A stretch of 31,501 nt of DNA from JOPF133 sp052144935 (GTDB taxonomy: Bacteria > Acidobacteriota > Terriglobia > Bryobacterales > Bryobacteraceae). The stretch spans positions 1 through 31,501 of the forward strand of contig JBKQPR010000346.1 in assembly GCA_052144935.1 (NCBI GenBank), read 5' to 3'. The notes below the pieces were generated by a model, which saw nothing but the letters and a program-made list of their open reading frames with translations, was not told where the DNA came from and ran no database searches. Shown one piece after another: positions 1-7,193 of this stretch (the first letter of the stretch is position 1; each line of letters begins with the position of its first letter). Made by a program: the position numbers and the translations under genes.

Positions 1-1517
1 TTGCGGAAAGTGGGCTGGAGGAGCCGATCGGCGTCCCTGTTACTGGTAAACCGCATCTTCTCCGGTTCGTACTGGAGCTTGCCCTCGTGGCGGAGCGCGA
101 TGACGCCCAACAGCATCCATTCGACGAAGGGCGCGGCCACGTCGAAGTTCGAACATGCGGGGTCGCCGCCCTTGCAGGCGCGGATGAAATCGCGCATATG
201 GCCTGGGGAACGCGTCAGGAGCGGGGGCGGCATGCGGTAGTCCTTCATCTTCTCGACCGGGATGAGGCGCGTCACGTCGCCGTAGGTGCCGGTGGTGAGC
301 ATGCCCTTGTCGCCGATGAAGAGGCTGCCATCGGGCGTCGGGAAGCGTAGCGGCGCCGTGGCCGCTTTCAGGGCTTCGAACTCCTCCCAGTTGAAAACGC
401 GGCCGGGAGACTGGAAGGCGTCGGCCGCCGGGCGCGCCGCTCCATTTCCACCGGCGCCGGGGCCGCCCCTTCCTCCCGGACGCGGCAGGCTGGGCGGATC
501 GCCGAGCCACTCGCCGTCCGGAACGCCGGCGATCTTGGGGGCCTCCTTCACGCCGTCGTACCAGAACACTTTGAGGGCCGGCATGTTGCCGTAGGCGGCA
601 AAGTCGTACCGGATCACCGATCCCTTCGGGAACATGAAGGGACTCACGCCCTCCTTCTTAATGCACTCCACGCTGACCAGCTTCCGATTCGAAAGATGCA
701 GCGCCATGTTCGGCGCGCCCAGGATGTGACAGGCCATATCGCCCAATGCGCCGCAGCCGAAATCGTAGAACCCGCGCCAATTGTGCGGCTCGTAGAAGAA
801 GCCGCCGTGGCTGTCGGGCTCGGTCTTGCCATCCGCCGTGAACGGGCGCGTTTCGGCGATGCCCAGCCACAGGTCCCAGTCCAGGGTGGACGGAACCGGA
901 TCCGGTTTCGGAATCTCGGTGAGGCCCTGCGGCCAGATGGGCCGGTCCGTCCAGGCGTGCACTTCGCTGACGTTGCCGATATCGCCGTTCCAGACGATCT
1001 CGGCGCACTGCCGCGTGCCTTCGTTGGAATAGCCCTGGTTGCCCATCTGAGAGGCGACCTTGTATTTCGCGGCTCCTTCCCGCAGTTGGCGCGCTTCCCA
1101 GACCGTGCGGACCAGCGGTTTCTGCACGTACACGTGCTTGCCGCGCTCCATGCACCACATGGCCGCCGTGGCATGCATAAAATCCGGAATTGCCACGATC
1201 ACGGCGTCGATGTTCTTGCCTTCCTTGTCGAGCATCTGCCGGAAGTCCCGGAACTTGGGCGTGTCCGGGAAGCGCTTGAACGTGGCGGCGGCGCGGCGGT
1301 CGTCCACATCGCTGAGCGCCACGATATTTTCGGTGGGCGCGGCGGCCGAGATGTTCGAGGCGGCTTGGCCGCCCGAGCCAATCGACCCGAAGTTCAGTTT
1401 TTCGTTGGGGGATTTGTACCCCAAGGATTTCAAGGATGTCGAGCTGCCGAAGCCCACGGCCGGAACAGCGCCGGCCAACAGGCTGCCATAGAAGAAGTAA
1501 CGTCTCGTAATTGGCAT
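1..1517 (-). CDS. Gfo/Idh/MocA family oxidoreductase, Tat-exported, 3' end outside window
   Basis: An open frame runs without a stop from an ATG at 1517 to the left edge, giving about 505 residues; the C-terminus lies outside the window. The N-terminus reads MPITRRYFFYGSLLAGA, a twin-arginine motif (TRRYFF) followed by a hydrophobic stretch, so export by Tat is likely. A Rossmann-type start follows (LNFGSIGSGGQAA), then VALSDVD and a VQKPL segment matching the EKP motif region of the family, and next a long C-terminal domain. Family members are NAD(P)-dependent sugar or inositol dehydrogenases or related enzymes; exported ones are frequent in acidobacteria and planctomycetes, often in carbohydrate breakdown, but the substrate cannot be read here. 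A GGGAG Shine-Dalgarno sits about 7 bases before the ATG. A Pro/Gly-rich stretch near residues 345-360 looks like a low-complexity insertion. Family call is firm, substrate unknown. Confidence 0.88.
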   Translation of the reverse strand, partial: MPITRRYFFYGSLLAGAVPAVGFGSSTSLKSLGYKSPNEKLNFGSIGSGGQAASNISAAAPTENIVALSDVDDRRAAATFKRFPDTPKFRDFRQMLDKEGKNIDAVIVAIPDFMHATAAMWCMERGKHVYVQKPLVRTVWEARQLREGAAKYKVASQMGNQGYSNEGTRQCAEIVWNGDIGNVSEVHAWTDRPIWPQGLTEIPKPDPVPSTLDWDLWLGIAETRPFTADGKTEPDSHGGFFYEPHNWRGFYDFGCGALGDMACHILGAPNMALHLSNRKLVSVECIKKEGVSPFMFPKGSVIRYDFAAYGNMPALKVFWYDGVKEAPKIAGVPDGEWLGDPPSLPRPGGRGGPGAGGNGAARPAADAFQSPGRVFNWEEFEALKAATAPLRFPTPDGSLFIGDKGMLTTGTYGDVTRLIPVEKMKDYRMPPPLLTRSPGHMRDFIRACKGGDPACSNFDVAAPFVEWMLLGVIALRHEGKLQYEPEKMRFTSNRDADRLLQPTFR

Positions 1518-1846
1518 TCCAAACTCCCGATTTGTAGTTCGCGGACTGACACTCTGAAAATACACCGATTGGAGGTCGAACGCCAGCCCCTATCAGGGCA
1601 GAACCAGGGCAGAACGGCAACCCGGCCGGGCAAAGCATAGGCGAGCGGGGGCGCCGGCCCCGTTTTCCATCGCGCAGGCGAGGAGGAAGCCAGCGCGCGA
1701 ACGCCCGCCAGGCCCCGTTCGCGGCGCAGATCGTTTTCCGACCGGCTTTCGGACTCGCTCGCGCCAACAGAGTACACCTGGCGGCGCGGTCGAAACGCCG
1801 CAGGCTCCGCCCGCGTCACAATGCCTTACCGGAAGGATCGTCCGCC
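1518..1846. other. Intergenic region without a recognisable gene
   Basis: This gap separates the divergent oxidoreductase and the OstA-like reading frame, so it must carry both promoters. Several open frames cross it, but none has a recognisable motif or a convincing start, and they are read as shadows of high GC. I see no clear paired -35/-10 and no strong hairpin. Confidence 0.5.
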
Positions 1847-2210
1847 ATGAAACTGTCCGTCGCCGCACTCGCGGTCTGGACTCTGGCTCTGACCAGCGCA
1901 GGACAATCCTGCCGGTCAACTGGAGCACTTGTCTGTTCCCACCGCGACCAGCGTGCGGCCGGTTTCGGTTGCCGCTATGGAAATCGAGATCGGGCTGCCG
2001 TACCCTTCAGTCATTCACCTGAAGGGAAGCGTCGAAATCAAGACGCCGGTCTGCCTCGTCACCGGCCCGGAAAACGCGTGGGCCTGCGACGGATCTGTGG
2101 TTCTCCGCGCCGATGAAGCCGATTTCCATGAGGACACCGGCCAGATCGAAGCCAGCGGCAACGTCAAGGTCACCCGCGAGAGATCCGCCGACGCTCGTCT
2201 TGGTCGATGA
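1847..2210 (+). pseudogene. Frameshifted OstA/LptA-like small exported protein
   Basis: An ATG at 1847, preceded by AAGGA about 10 bases upstream, opens a typical signal peptide (MKLSVAALAVWTLALTSAGQ). That frame then loses sense. The continuation lies in another frame, open from 1893 to the TGA at 2208-2210, and reads ...LRADEADFHEDTGQIEASG NVKVTR. This is the repeat style of the OstA/LptA-like domain, which in LptA binds lipopolysaccharide in the periplasm. Skipping one base near 1901-1908 would join both parts into a protein of about 120 residues. It is therefore either a decayed gene with a one-base insertion or a sequencing error. Small single-domain OstA-like exported proteins of unknown role are plausible in this group. 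Domain recognition rests on one short segment. Confidence 0.55.
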
Positions 2211-2560
2211 GGCAGACCGTCCGCTTGTGTCCGAAAGCCCACAATAACCGGCCAATACCGAGGGGCGAGGTCTTCCGAGTGTGCTCACCAAAGCTACATT
2301 TTCTTTTCGTTCCAGATTGCCTTTACGCGGTTTTGATGGTCGTCGGCCTCAATGTTGGCGGCCTGACCAGATCGAGTCGGAGCCCGCGTTGTAATTGAGC
2401 CTGCGATGTGCGATAAGGAAGCTCCGACACGCCCGCCAGTGGATATGGCTTTCCAGCACTGACGGCTTTTCGCGGAAAAAACAACTCCGCGGCCCGACGG
2501 GAAAACAACGCATGGACGCAATCCAACCCCGGTTCGGTTATTCTGAGACCGGGCGCCCTC
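2211..2560. other. Intergenic region upstream of the MetE-like operon
   Basis: No gene is supported here. Base composition is lower in GC than the flanking genes. A -10-like TATTCT at 2539-2544 lies 16 bases before the ATG of the next gene and could drive the three-gene operon. I could not recognise a cobalamin or SAM riboswitch, which would have fitted a methionine-synthase-like gene. Confidence 0.4.
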
Positions 2561-3571
2561 ATGTCGTCTGAACCCTCCATCCTTACCACTACCGTCGGCT
2601 CCTACCCCATCCCGGACTGGCTGGCGGCCCTGCCCAGCGAGCAGGCCCGTCTGGACGCCACGCGCGTGGTCTTCGACATCCAGCGTCAGGCCTCCATCGA
2701 CCTGCCCACCGATGGCGAGCTGTACCGCTTCGACGTCAACCATCCCGATACCAACGGGATGATCGAGTACTTCATCCGCCCCATGGCGGGCATCCGCGCC
2801 CAAGTGGGCCGCGGCGATCACCAAGCTTTCGCGCGCCTGAACACCATGCGGTTCCGCCGCCAGGCCGCGGGCGTGGTGGAGGGGCCGCTCGCAGAGGGAT
2901 CGCTCAACCTGTTGGCGGATTGCGAGCGGGCCGCCAGCGTCTCGGGCGGGCCGTTCAAGTTCACGGTCACCAGTCCCTACATGCTGGCGCGCACGCTCCT
3001 CGACCGGCATTACGGCGGCTTCGAAGAGTTGCTGATGGCCGTCGCCCAGGTGCTGGCGCAGCAGGTGTCCGGGCTTCCCTGCGCGTGCTTGCAGGTGGAT
3101 GAAGCCAATGTCCCCGGCAACCCTCTGGACGGCCCCCTCGCCGCGGCGGCCATCAATCGCCTGCTCGATGCCTTCGCCGGACGTCGCGCCGTGCACCTTT
3201 GCTTCGGCAACTATGGCGGCCAGACCATCCAAAAAGGCGAGTGGCGCGCGCTCGTCGATTTCCTGAACCAGTTGCACGTGGACCACCTGGTGCTGGAGAT
3301 GGCGCATCGTTCCGCGGCCGATCTGGAAGCGCTCCGGGACGTGGACCCGCGCATTCGCCTGGGCATCGGCGTGGTGGATGTGAAGGTCAACCACGTGGAA
3401 ACGCCCGAGGAGATCGCCGGCGCTCTGGAGCGCGCCGAATGCGTCCTGGGTCCCGGCCGCGTGGGCTGGATTCATCCCGATTGCGGCTTCTGGATGCTGA
3501 AACGCTCCGTAGCCGACCGTAAGATCGCGGCGCTCGCCAAGGGCCGCGACCTGTACCTGGGGCGCCGATGA
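2561..3571 (+). CDS. MetE-like (cobalamin-independent methionine synthase C-terminal domain) methyltransferase
   Basis: The 336-residue product matches the C-terminal catalytic barrel of cobalamin-independent methionine synthase (UROD/MetE-like superfamily), without the N-terminal half of full-length MetE (about 750 residues). The start TTTVGSYP is typical. The zinc ligand set is visible: HLCFGN gives His212 and Cys214, LVLEMAH gives Glu246, and HPDCGFW gives Cys308. The segment LGIGVVDVKVNHVETPEEI matches the conserved barrel strand before the last ligand. Zinc-activated thiol methyl transfer is thus expected, but the methyl donor and acceptor are unknown. The gene overlaps the following PL22-like gene by 4 bases (ATGA), so the two are probably translationally coupled. 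No Shine-Dalgarno is obvious before the ATG. Homocysteine methylation with a simple methyl donor is one option; a role tied to the pectin-type neighbours is another. Confidence 0.82.
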   Translation: MSSEPSILTTTVGSYPIPDWLAALPSEQARLDATRVVFDIQRQASIDLPTDGELYRFDVNHPDTNGMIEYFIRPMAGIRAQVGRGDHQAFARLNTMRFRRQAAGVVEGPLAEGSLNLLADCERAASVSGGPFKFTVTSPYMLARTLLDRHYGGFEELLMAVAQVLAQQVSGLPCACLQVDEANVPGNPLDGPLAAAAINRLLDAFAGRRAVHLCFGNYGGQTIQKGEWRALVDFLNQLHVDHLVLEMAHRSAADLEALRDVDPRIRLGIGVVDVKVNHVETPEEIAGALERAECVLGPGRVGWIHPDCGFWMLKRSVADRKIAALAKGRDLYLGRR

Positions 3572-4644
3572 TCGCCTATCGCGACCGCGCCACCGGCGCA
3601 CAAGTCTGGCAGGTGACCGAAGGGCCGGCCATCAACCATCCAACCTACTTTCTGCAAAGCTCGTTTTTTCCGGGCGGGGCGTCTGGGCCCGAGATCTTCT
3701 TCACTTCGTACCGGACCGGTTCCGCGCAGTTGTTCGAAGCCTCGCTCGCTTCAGGCACTCCGCAGCAGATCACCAGCGGAGAGGCCATCCATCCGTTCTC
3801 GGCGGCGCTCCATCCCGATGGCGAGACGCTGGTCTTCACCCGCGGCGGCGGCTTGTGGGCCATCCACCGGCGCACCCTGGCCGAGCGCTTGATTGCCGGT
3901 CATCCCGGCGCCCAGTTGGGCGAATGCTCCATCAGCCGCGATGGCCAGTGGCTTACCGCCGCACACAAATCCGGCGCCGAGTGCGGCCTGGTGGCCGGAC
4001 GCTTCGACGGCTCCGGCTGGCATACCATCCCCTTTGCACGCACCGTGATCCACCCGCAGTTCCATCCGCTGGAACCGGAATGGATCGAGTTCTCGGGCGA
4101 CCCGGCCCCGCGGATGCACCGCGTCCGGCGCGACGGCAGCGCGATGGAATGCCTGTACCAGCACGGCAACGACGAGTTCCTGGTTCACGAAACCTTCCTC
4201 GGCGAAACCGGGGACCTGGTGTTCACGGTCTGGCCGCGCGCGCTCTGCCGCATGGACTGGACCACCCGCGAAATCCGCACGATAGCGGAGTACAACGCCT
4301 GGCACATCGCGCCCGACCGCCGCGGGCGGCGGGTACTCTGCGACACCAACCACCCCGATGAAGGCCTGCAGATCATCGATGCCGTCACCGGTGCGCGCCG
4401 CCAGCTCTGCCTGAGCGAATCCAGCAGCCAGGGATCGCAGTGGCGCCATTCGCGCTACGCACTGGCCGAGGATTTCGCACAGGCCCGCAATGCCCTGAGC
4501 TGGATGGAGAATGCCTCCGACACCGTGTACGGCCCACAGTGGAGCCACCCCCACCCTTCCTGGTCCACCGATGAAACCATGGTAGCCTTCGCCAGCGACC
4601 GCACCGGAACGGCGCAGGTGTACGTCGTGGAAATCCCCGCCTGA
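3568..4644 (+). CDS. Oligogalacturonate lyase-like protein (PL22 family beta-propeller)
   Basis: The 358-residue product has repeated beta-propeller blades of TolB type (for example IHPFSAALHPDGETLVF and MVAFASDRTGTAQVYVV). Near its C-terminus it carries GPQWSHPHPSW. The Q-x-x-H-x-H pattern (Gln324, His327, His329), together with a more distant His (His246 in NAWHIAPD), matches the metal site of oligogalacturonate lyases (PL22), which cleave short unsaturated galacturonides in the cytoplasm. No signal peptide is visible, in line with a cytoplasmic enzyme. The gene starts inside the stop of the MetE-like gene and ends 12 bases before an MFS gene of hexuronate type, which supports a role in uptake and breakdown of uronate oligomers. 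The family also contains many uncharacterised acidobacterial members, so the true substrate may differ. Confidence 0.8.
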   Translation: MIAYRDRATGAQVWQVTEGPAINHPTYFLQSSFFPGGASGPEIFFTSYRTGSAQLFEASLASGTPQQITSGEAIHPFSAALHPDGETLVFTRGGGLWAIHRRTLAERLIAGHPGAQLGECSISRDGQWLTAAHKSGAECGLVAGRFDGSGWHTIPFARTVIHPQFHPLEPEWIEFSGDPAPRMHRVRRDGSAMECLYQHGNDEFLVHETFLGETGDLVFTVWPRALCRMDWTTREIRTIAEYNAWHIAPDRRGRRVLCDTNHPDEGLQIIDAVTGARRQLCLSESSSQGSQWRHSRYALAEDFAQARNALSWMENASDTVYGPQWSHPHPSWSTDETMVAFASDRTGTAQVYVVEIPA

Positions 4645-4656
4645 CGGCGTATCACC

Positions 4657-5964
4657 ATGTCCTCCCCCATTGAGCACGCCGGGTATGCCGGCCGCCAACC
4701 CGCCGGATCTGCGGAGGCGAAGGCCCAGCAGCTTCTGATCCGGCGCCGCTGGCTGATTGCGGCTCTGCTTTTCCTCGCCGGACTCATCAACTACTTCGAC
4801 CGCACGATCGTCTCGGTGGCTCTCCCGGTGATCGCGGTGGACCTGCACATGGGACCGGCCCGCATGGGCGTGCTGCTCTCGGCCTTCTTCTGGTCCTACG
4901 CGCTGATGCAGGTCCCCATCGGCTGGCTGTCGGACCGTTACAACCTGCGCTGGCTGTACGCCGGCTGCTTCGCGCTCTGGTCGTTGACCTGCGGCCTGAC
5001 GGGGCTTGCCGCCAGCCTCGGCGTGATGATTGTGCTGCGCATGTTTCTGGGGATTGGCGAGTCGATCTACCTGCCGGGTGGCATGAAGGTGGTCAGCGTC
5101 CTGTTTCCACCCAAGGACCGCGGGCTGGCTTCGGGCCTGGTGAATTGCGGAACGCGCGCGGGCCTCGCGTTCGGCGCCCCGCTGATTGCCGCGCTGGTGG
5201 TCGCGTTCGGCTGGAAGACCGCCTTCTTCCTTCTGGGATTTACATCGCTGGTTTGGCTGGGACCTTGGTTGATGGCCTTTCCGCGTCACTCGAGCACCGT
5301 CACCCACGCATCCGGAAAGGGCCACTGGAAGCTTTCCAAGGTGGATCGCAACCTCTTGGGGATGAGCCTGGCCAACATCGGATATGGTTACTACTTTTAT
5401 CTGATGGTGACCTGGCTGCCCACGTACCTGGTCAAGGCCCGCGGCCTGTCGCTCCAGCAAGCCGGCGCTTACGCAGTGGTCCCTTATCTCACCTTCACGC
5501 TGAGCGAGCCGCTCGGCGGATGGATTGCGGACAAGCTGGTGGCGGCGGGGTGGGACGAGATTCTTAGCCGCAAAGCCATCGTCGCCGCTTCGTTCGCGAC
5601 CAGCGTGATGCTGATCCCCGCGGGACTGGTGACGGGGAACACGCCGGCCATCGTGCTGCTTGGCGGCGCATCCCTGGTAGGCCTTTCGACGCCCAACATC
5701 TACGCGCTGGTACAGCGGATTACAAGGGACGGTGAGGTCGGGTTCTCAATCGGCGTGATGAATCTGGCGGGGAACATCTCCGGAGTGGCCGCGCCGCTCG
5801 CCACCGGCCTGATCGTCCAACAGACCGGATCCTACTTCCCGGCATTCGTCGTGGCGGTGGTGGTATTGCTGGCGGCGATCCCGGTTTATTGGGTGATGGT
5901 GAAAGGTGGGGCAGGCGGGGCGCCCTCCGGGCCCGCCTGCCAACAGGTCAAGCGAAGCCGCTAG
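4657..5964 (+). CDS. MFS transporter, hexuronate/anion-cation symporter type
   Basis: The 435-residue protein has about 12 hydrophobic segments. Its first membrane helix (LFLAGLINYFDRTIVSVALP) and the loop GWLSDRYNLRW are typical of the anion:cation symporter branch of the major facilitator superfamily, which includes ExuT-type hexuronate and galactonate carriers. It should import an acidic sugar or similar anion through the inner membrane. It follows the PL22-like gene by 12 bases and closes the operon. The last residues (GGAGGAPSGPACQQVKRSR) are encoded by a 32-base palindromic repeat at 5910-5941 that also occurs between genes at 8715-8746, so the natural C-terminus was probably replaced or extended by repeat insertion. 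No good Shine-Dalgarno precedes the ATG. The substrate is inferred from family and context only. Confidence 0.83.
   Translation: MSSPIEHAGYAGRQPAGSAEAKAQQLLIRRRWLIAALLFLAGLINYFDRTIVSVALPVIAVDLHMGPARMGVLLSAFFWSYALMQVPIGWLSDRYNLRWLYAGCFALWSLTCGLTGLAASLGVMIVLRMFLGIGESIYLPGGMKVVSVLFPPKDRGLASGLVNCGTRAGLAFGAPLIAALVVAFGWKTAFFLLGFTSLVWLGPWLMAFPRHSSTVTHASGKGHWKLSKVDRNLLGMSLANIGYGYYFYLMVTWLPTYLVKARGLSLQQAGAYAVVPYLTFTLSEPLGGWIADKLVAAGWDEILSRKAIVAASFATSVMLIPAGLVTGNTPAIVLLGGASLVGLSTPNIYALVQRITRDGEVGFSIGVMNLAGNISGVAAPLATGLIVQQTGSYFPAFVVAVVVLLAAIPVYWVMVKGGAGGAPSGPACQQVKRSR
5910..5941. repeat. 32-base palindromic repeat, copy inside the MFS 3' end
   Basis: Ten-base arms GGCAGGCGGG and CCCGCCTGCC enclose the core CGCCCTCCGGG. 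The same 32-base element, with two or so core differences, is present at 8715-8746. It lies in the coding sequence for the last 18 residues of the transporter and could also form a hairpin at the end of the operon mRNA. No T-run follows it. Confidence 0.85.
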
Positions 5965-5967
5965 GCA

Positions 5968-5997
5968 TTGCAAAAAAGAGGGCGCAGGTTGTACACT
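5968..5997 (+). promoter_or_regulatory. Sigma70-type promoter of the DUF5678-like gene, leaderless layout
   Basis: TTGCAA (5968-5973) and TACACT (5992-5997) are separated by 18 bases. The ATG of the next gene begins 8 bases after the -10 hexamer, so transcription would start at or within a few bases of the start codon. No Shine-Dalgarno is present. Confidence 0.5.
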
Positions 5998-6005
5998 TGC
6001 TCCGT

Positions 6006-6473
6006 ATGGCGGCAAAGAAGAAAGGGACGCTGGTCGATGTTGCGGAGATCGGCGCGCTCGGCGGATCGGCACGCGCCGCCAACCTCACCCCGAGGGAACG
6101 GCGCCAATCCGCGTCCGAAGCGGCTAGAGCCAGGTGGGACGCCTATTATGCGGCTCACCCGGAGAAGGTGGCAACCAAACGGACGGAGCGCAAGAAAAAT
6201 AGCGCCAAGGCAGCCGGGAGTTCCGGCCAGCCGAAAAAGCAGAAAAAAAGGTTAAAGCTCAATGCGACTTCTTCCCGACGGCTCGAACAGGCTTGGCTGA
6301 ACCGGCATAACGCCGAATATGCCGGCCGGTGGGTCGCTCTCGAAGGCGCGAAACTTGTCGCGCATGGATCGTCGGCTCAGCAAGTGCTCGACGCAGCGAA
6401 GTTACGGGGGTACGAGCAACCTCTTGTTGTGCACATACCCAGCGAGCCTCTCTTACCGTTCGGTGGGTGGTGA
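6006..6473 (+). CDS. Basic protein with GGSARA motif and DUF5678-like C-terminal domain
   Basis: The 155-residue product has three parts. Residues 16-45 carry IGALGGSARAANLTPRERRQ and then ...AARARW, a helix-rich motif found in many small bacterial proteins of unknown role. Residues 54-90 are very Lys/Arg/Ser-rich (KKNSAK, KKQKKR) and likely disordered or nucleic-acid binding. Residues 97-155 (WLNRHNAEYAGRWVALEG...) resemble DUF5678, a short domain with the pattern Y-x-G-x-W-V-A-L followed by a helix and a VxxxP strand. The frame is open further upstream, but the ATG at 6006 fits the promoter and the protein start better. The stop is 3 bases before the GTG of a retropepsin-like gene, so the two form an operon. 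The function is not known. Confidence 0.72.
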   Translation: MAAKKKGTLVDVAEIGALGGSARAANLTPRERRQSASEAARARWDAYYAAHPEKVATKRTERKKNSAKAAGSSGQPKKQKKRLKLNATSSRRLEQAWLNRHNAEYAGRWVALEGAKLVAHGSSAQQVLDAAKLRGYEQPLVVHIPSEPLLPFGGW

Positions 6474-6476
6474 TTT

Positions 6477-6884
6477 GTGGACTACAGACTGCGTTTTTCG
6501 GAACGCCACACATACGATTCTCGCTCCGAGGGCATAAGGATACCGGCAGTGCTGAAGACTGGCGAGAAGAGGGTCGAACTGCTGGCGAAAATCGATACGG
6601 GCGCCAGCGACTGTCTGTTTGAGCGCGCGTACGGAGAAGCGTTGGGCTTACGGGTAGAACAGGGCGTCCGCAAAACATATTCGACGGCCAACAGTCGATT
6701 TGAAGCATACGGACACGAAATCTCGATTCAGGTTTTCGGCGTCGAGACCGTGGCGACGGCATACTTTTTTGCAGACCCGAGCATCGAGCGGAATGTGCTC
6801 GGGCGCCGAGGTTGGCTCGACCGTCTTCGATTCGGCTTGGTGGATTACGAGCAACTCGTCTATTTTGCCGACTACAACAAATGA
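6477..6884 (+). CDS. Small retropepsin-like aspartic protease (clan AA)
   Basis: The 135-residue protein starts at a GTG. It contains LLAKIDTGASDCLFE, in which Asp40-Thr-Gly-Ala-Ser is the catalytic motif of retropepsin-like aspartic proteases; one such motif per chain implies a homodimer, as in retroviral proteases. The end of the fold, RNVLGRRGWLDRLRFGLVDYE, is the usual ILGR...WLxxxxxGxxxxx strand of the bacterial members. There is no signal peptide or membrane anchor, so it is probably cytoplasmic. It follows the DUF5678-like gene by 3 bases. That partner could be substrate, inhibitor or targeting factor, but this is inference. Base composition is lower in GC than the operon before it. 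Confidence 0.78.
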   Translation: MDYRLRFSERHTYDSRSEGIRIPAVLKTGEKRVELLAKIDTGASDCLFERAYGEALGLRVEQGVRKTYSTANSRFEAYGHEISIQVFGVETVATAYFFADPSIERNVLGRRGWLDRLRFGLVDYEQLVYFADYNK

Positions 6885-7193
6885 GCCTGCCAAGCTGGCA
6901 ATCGGCATAGCGGCGATTCCTGAGGGCGCCTGGCGTGGCTGTCCTCCGCAGGCCATCGACCTATCGACCCGCAGCGACGTGGCGCCGAATGCAGTCCATG
7001 ACGCGTGGTTTTCGTGGACCTGATCCGGACCTTACACCACGCGCCGCACGGGGCGGGAGTGGGCCGGTCCCGTACAACGGATCGACGATACGGGCGCGGC
7101 AAGCCGCCCAAGAACGCGCCGTCGGCCTGAAGCGATTTCGCACGTGCCGCTGCACCCTTGCACCCCCCTCGCGCCGCGCCGCAGAATAAAAGT
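6885..7193. other. Intergenic region before fumC, no gene recognised
   Basis: Short open frames cross this stretch on both strands, but none shows a motif or plausible start. It is rich in small inverted repeats, for example around 7030-7110, and could encode a structured leader or RNA, but I cannot match any known RNA family. An A-rich run (GAATAAAAG) just before the fumC ATG is the only AT-rich site. Confidence 0.4.

Noticed and set aside
658..1767. A 369-codon minus-strand frame overlapping the oxidoreductase
   Set aside because: It is Arg/Gly-rich and out of frame with the Gfo/Idh/MocA sequence.
2211..2560. Cobalamin or SAM riboswitch before the MetE-like gene
   Set aside because: I could not find the conserved boxes or helices of either class.
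3751..5460. A 569-codon open frame on the minus strand opposite the PL22-like and MFS genes
   Set aside because: Its translation is Gly/Arg/His-rich low-complexity sequence with no motif; the plus-strand genes have clear family signatures.
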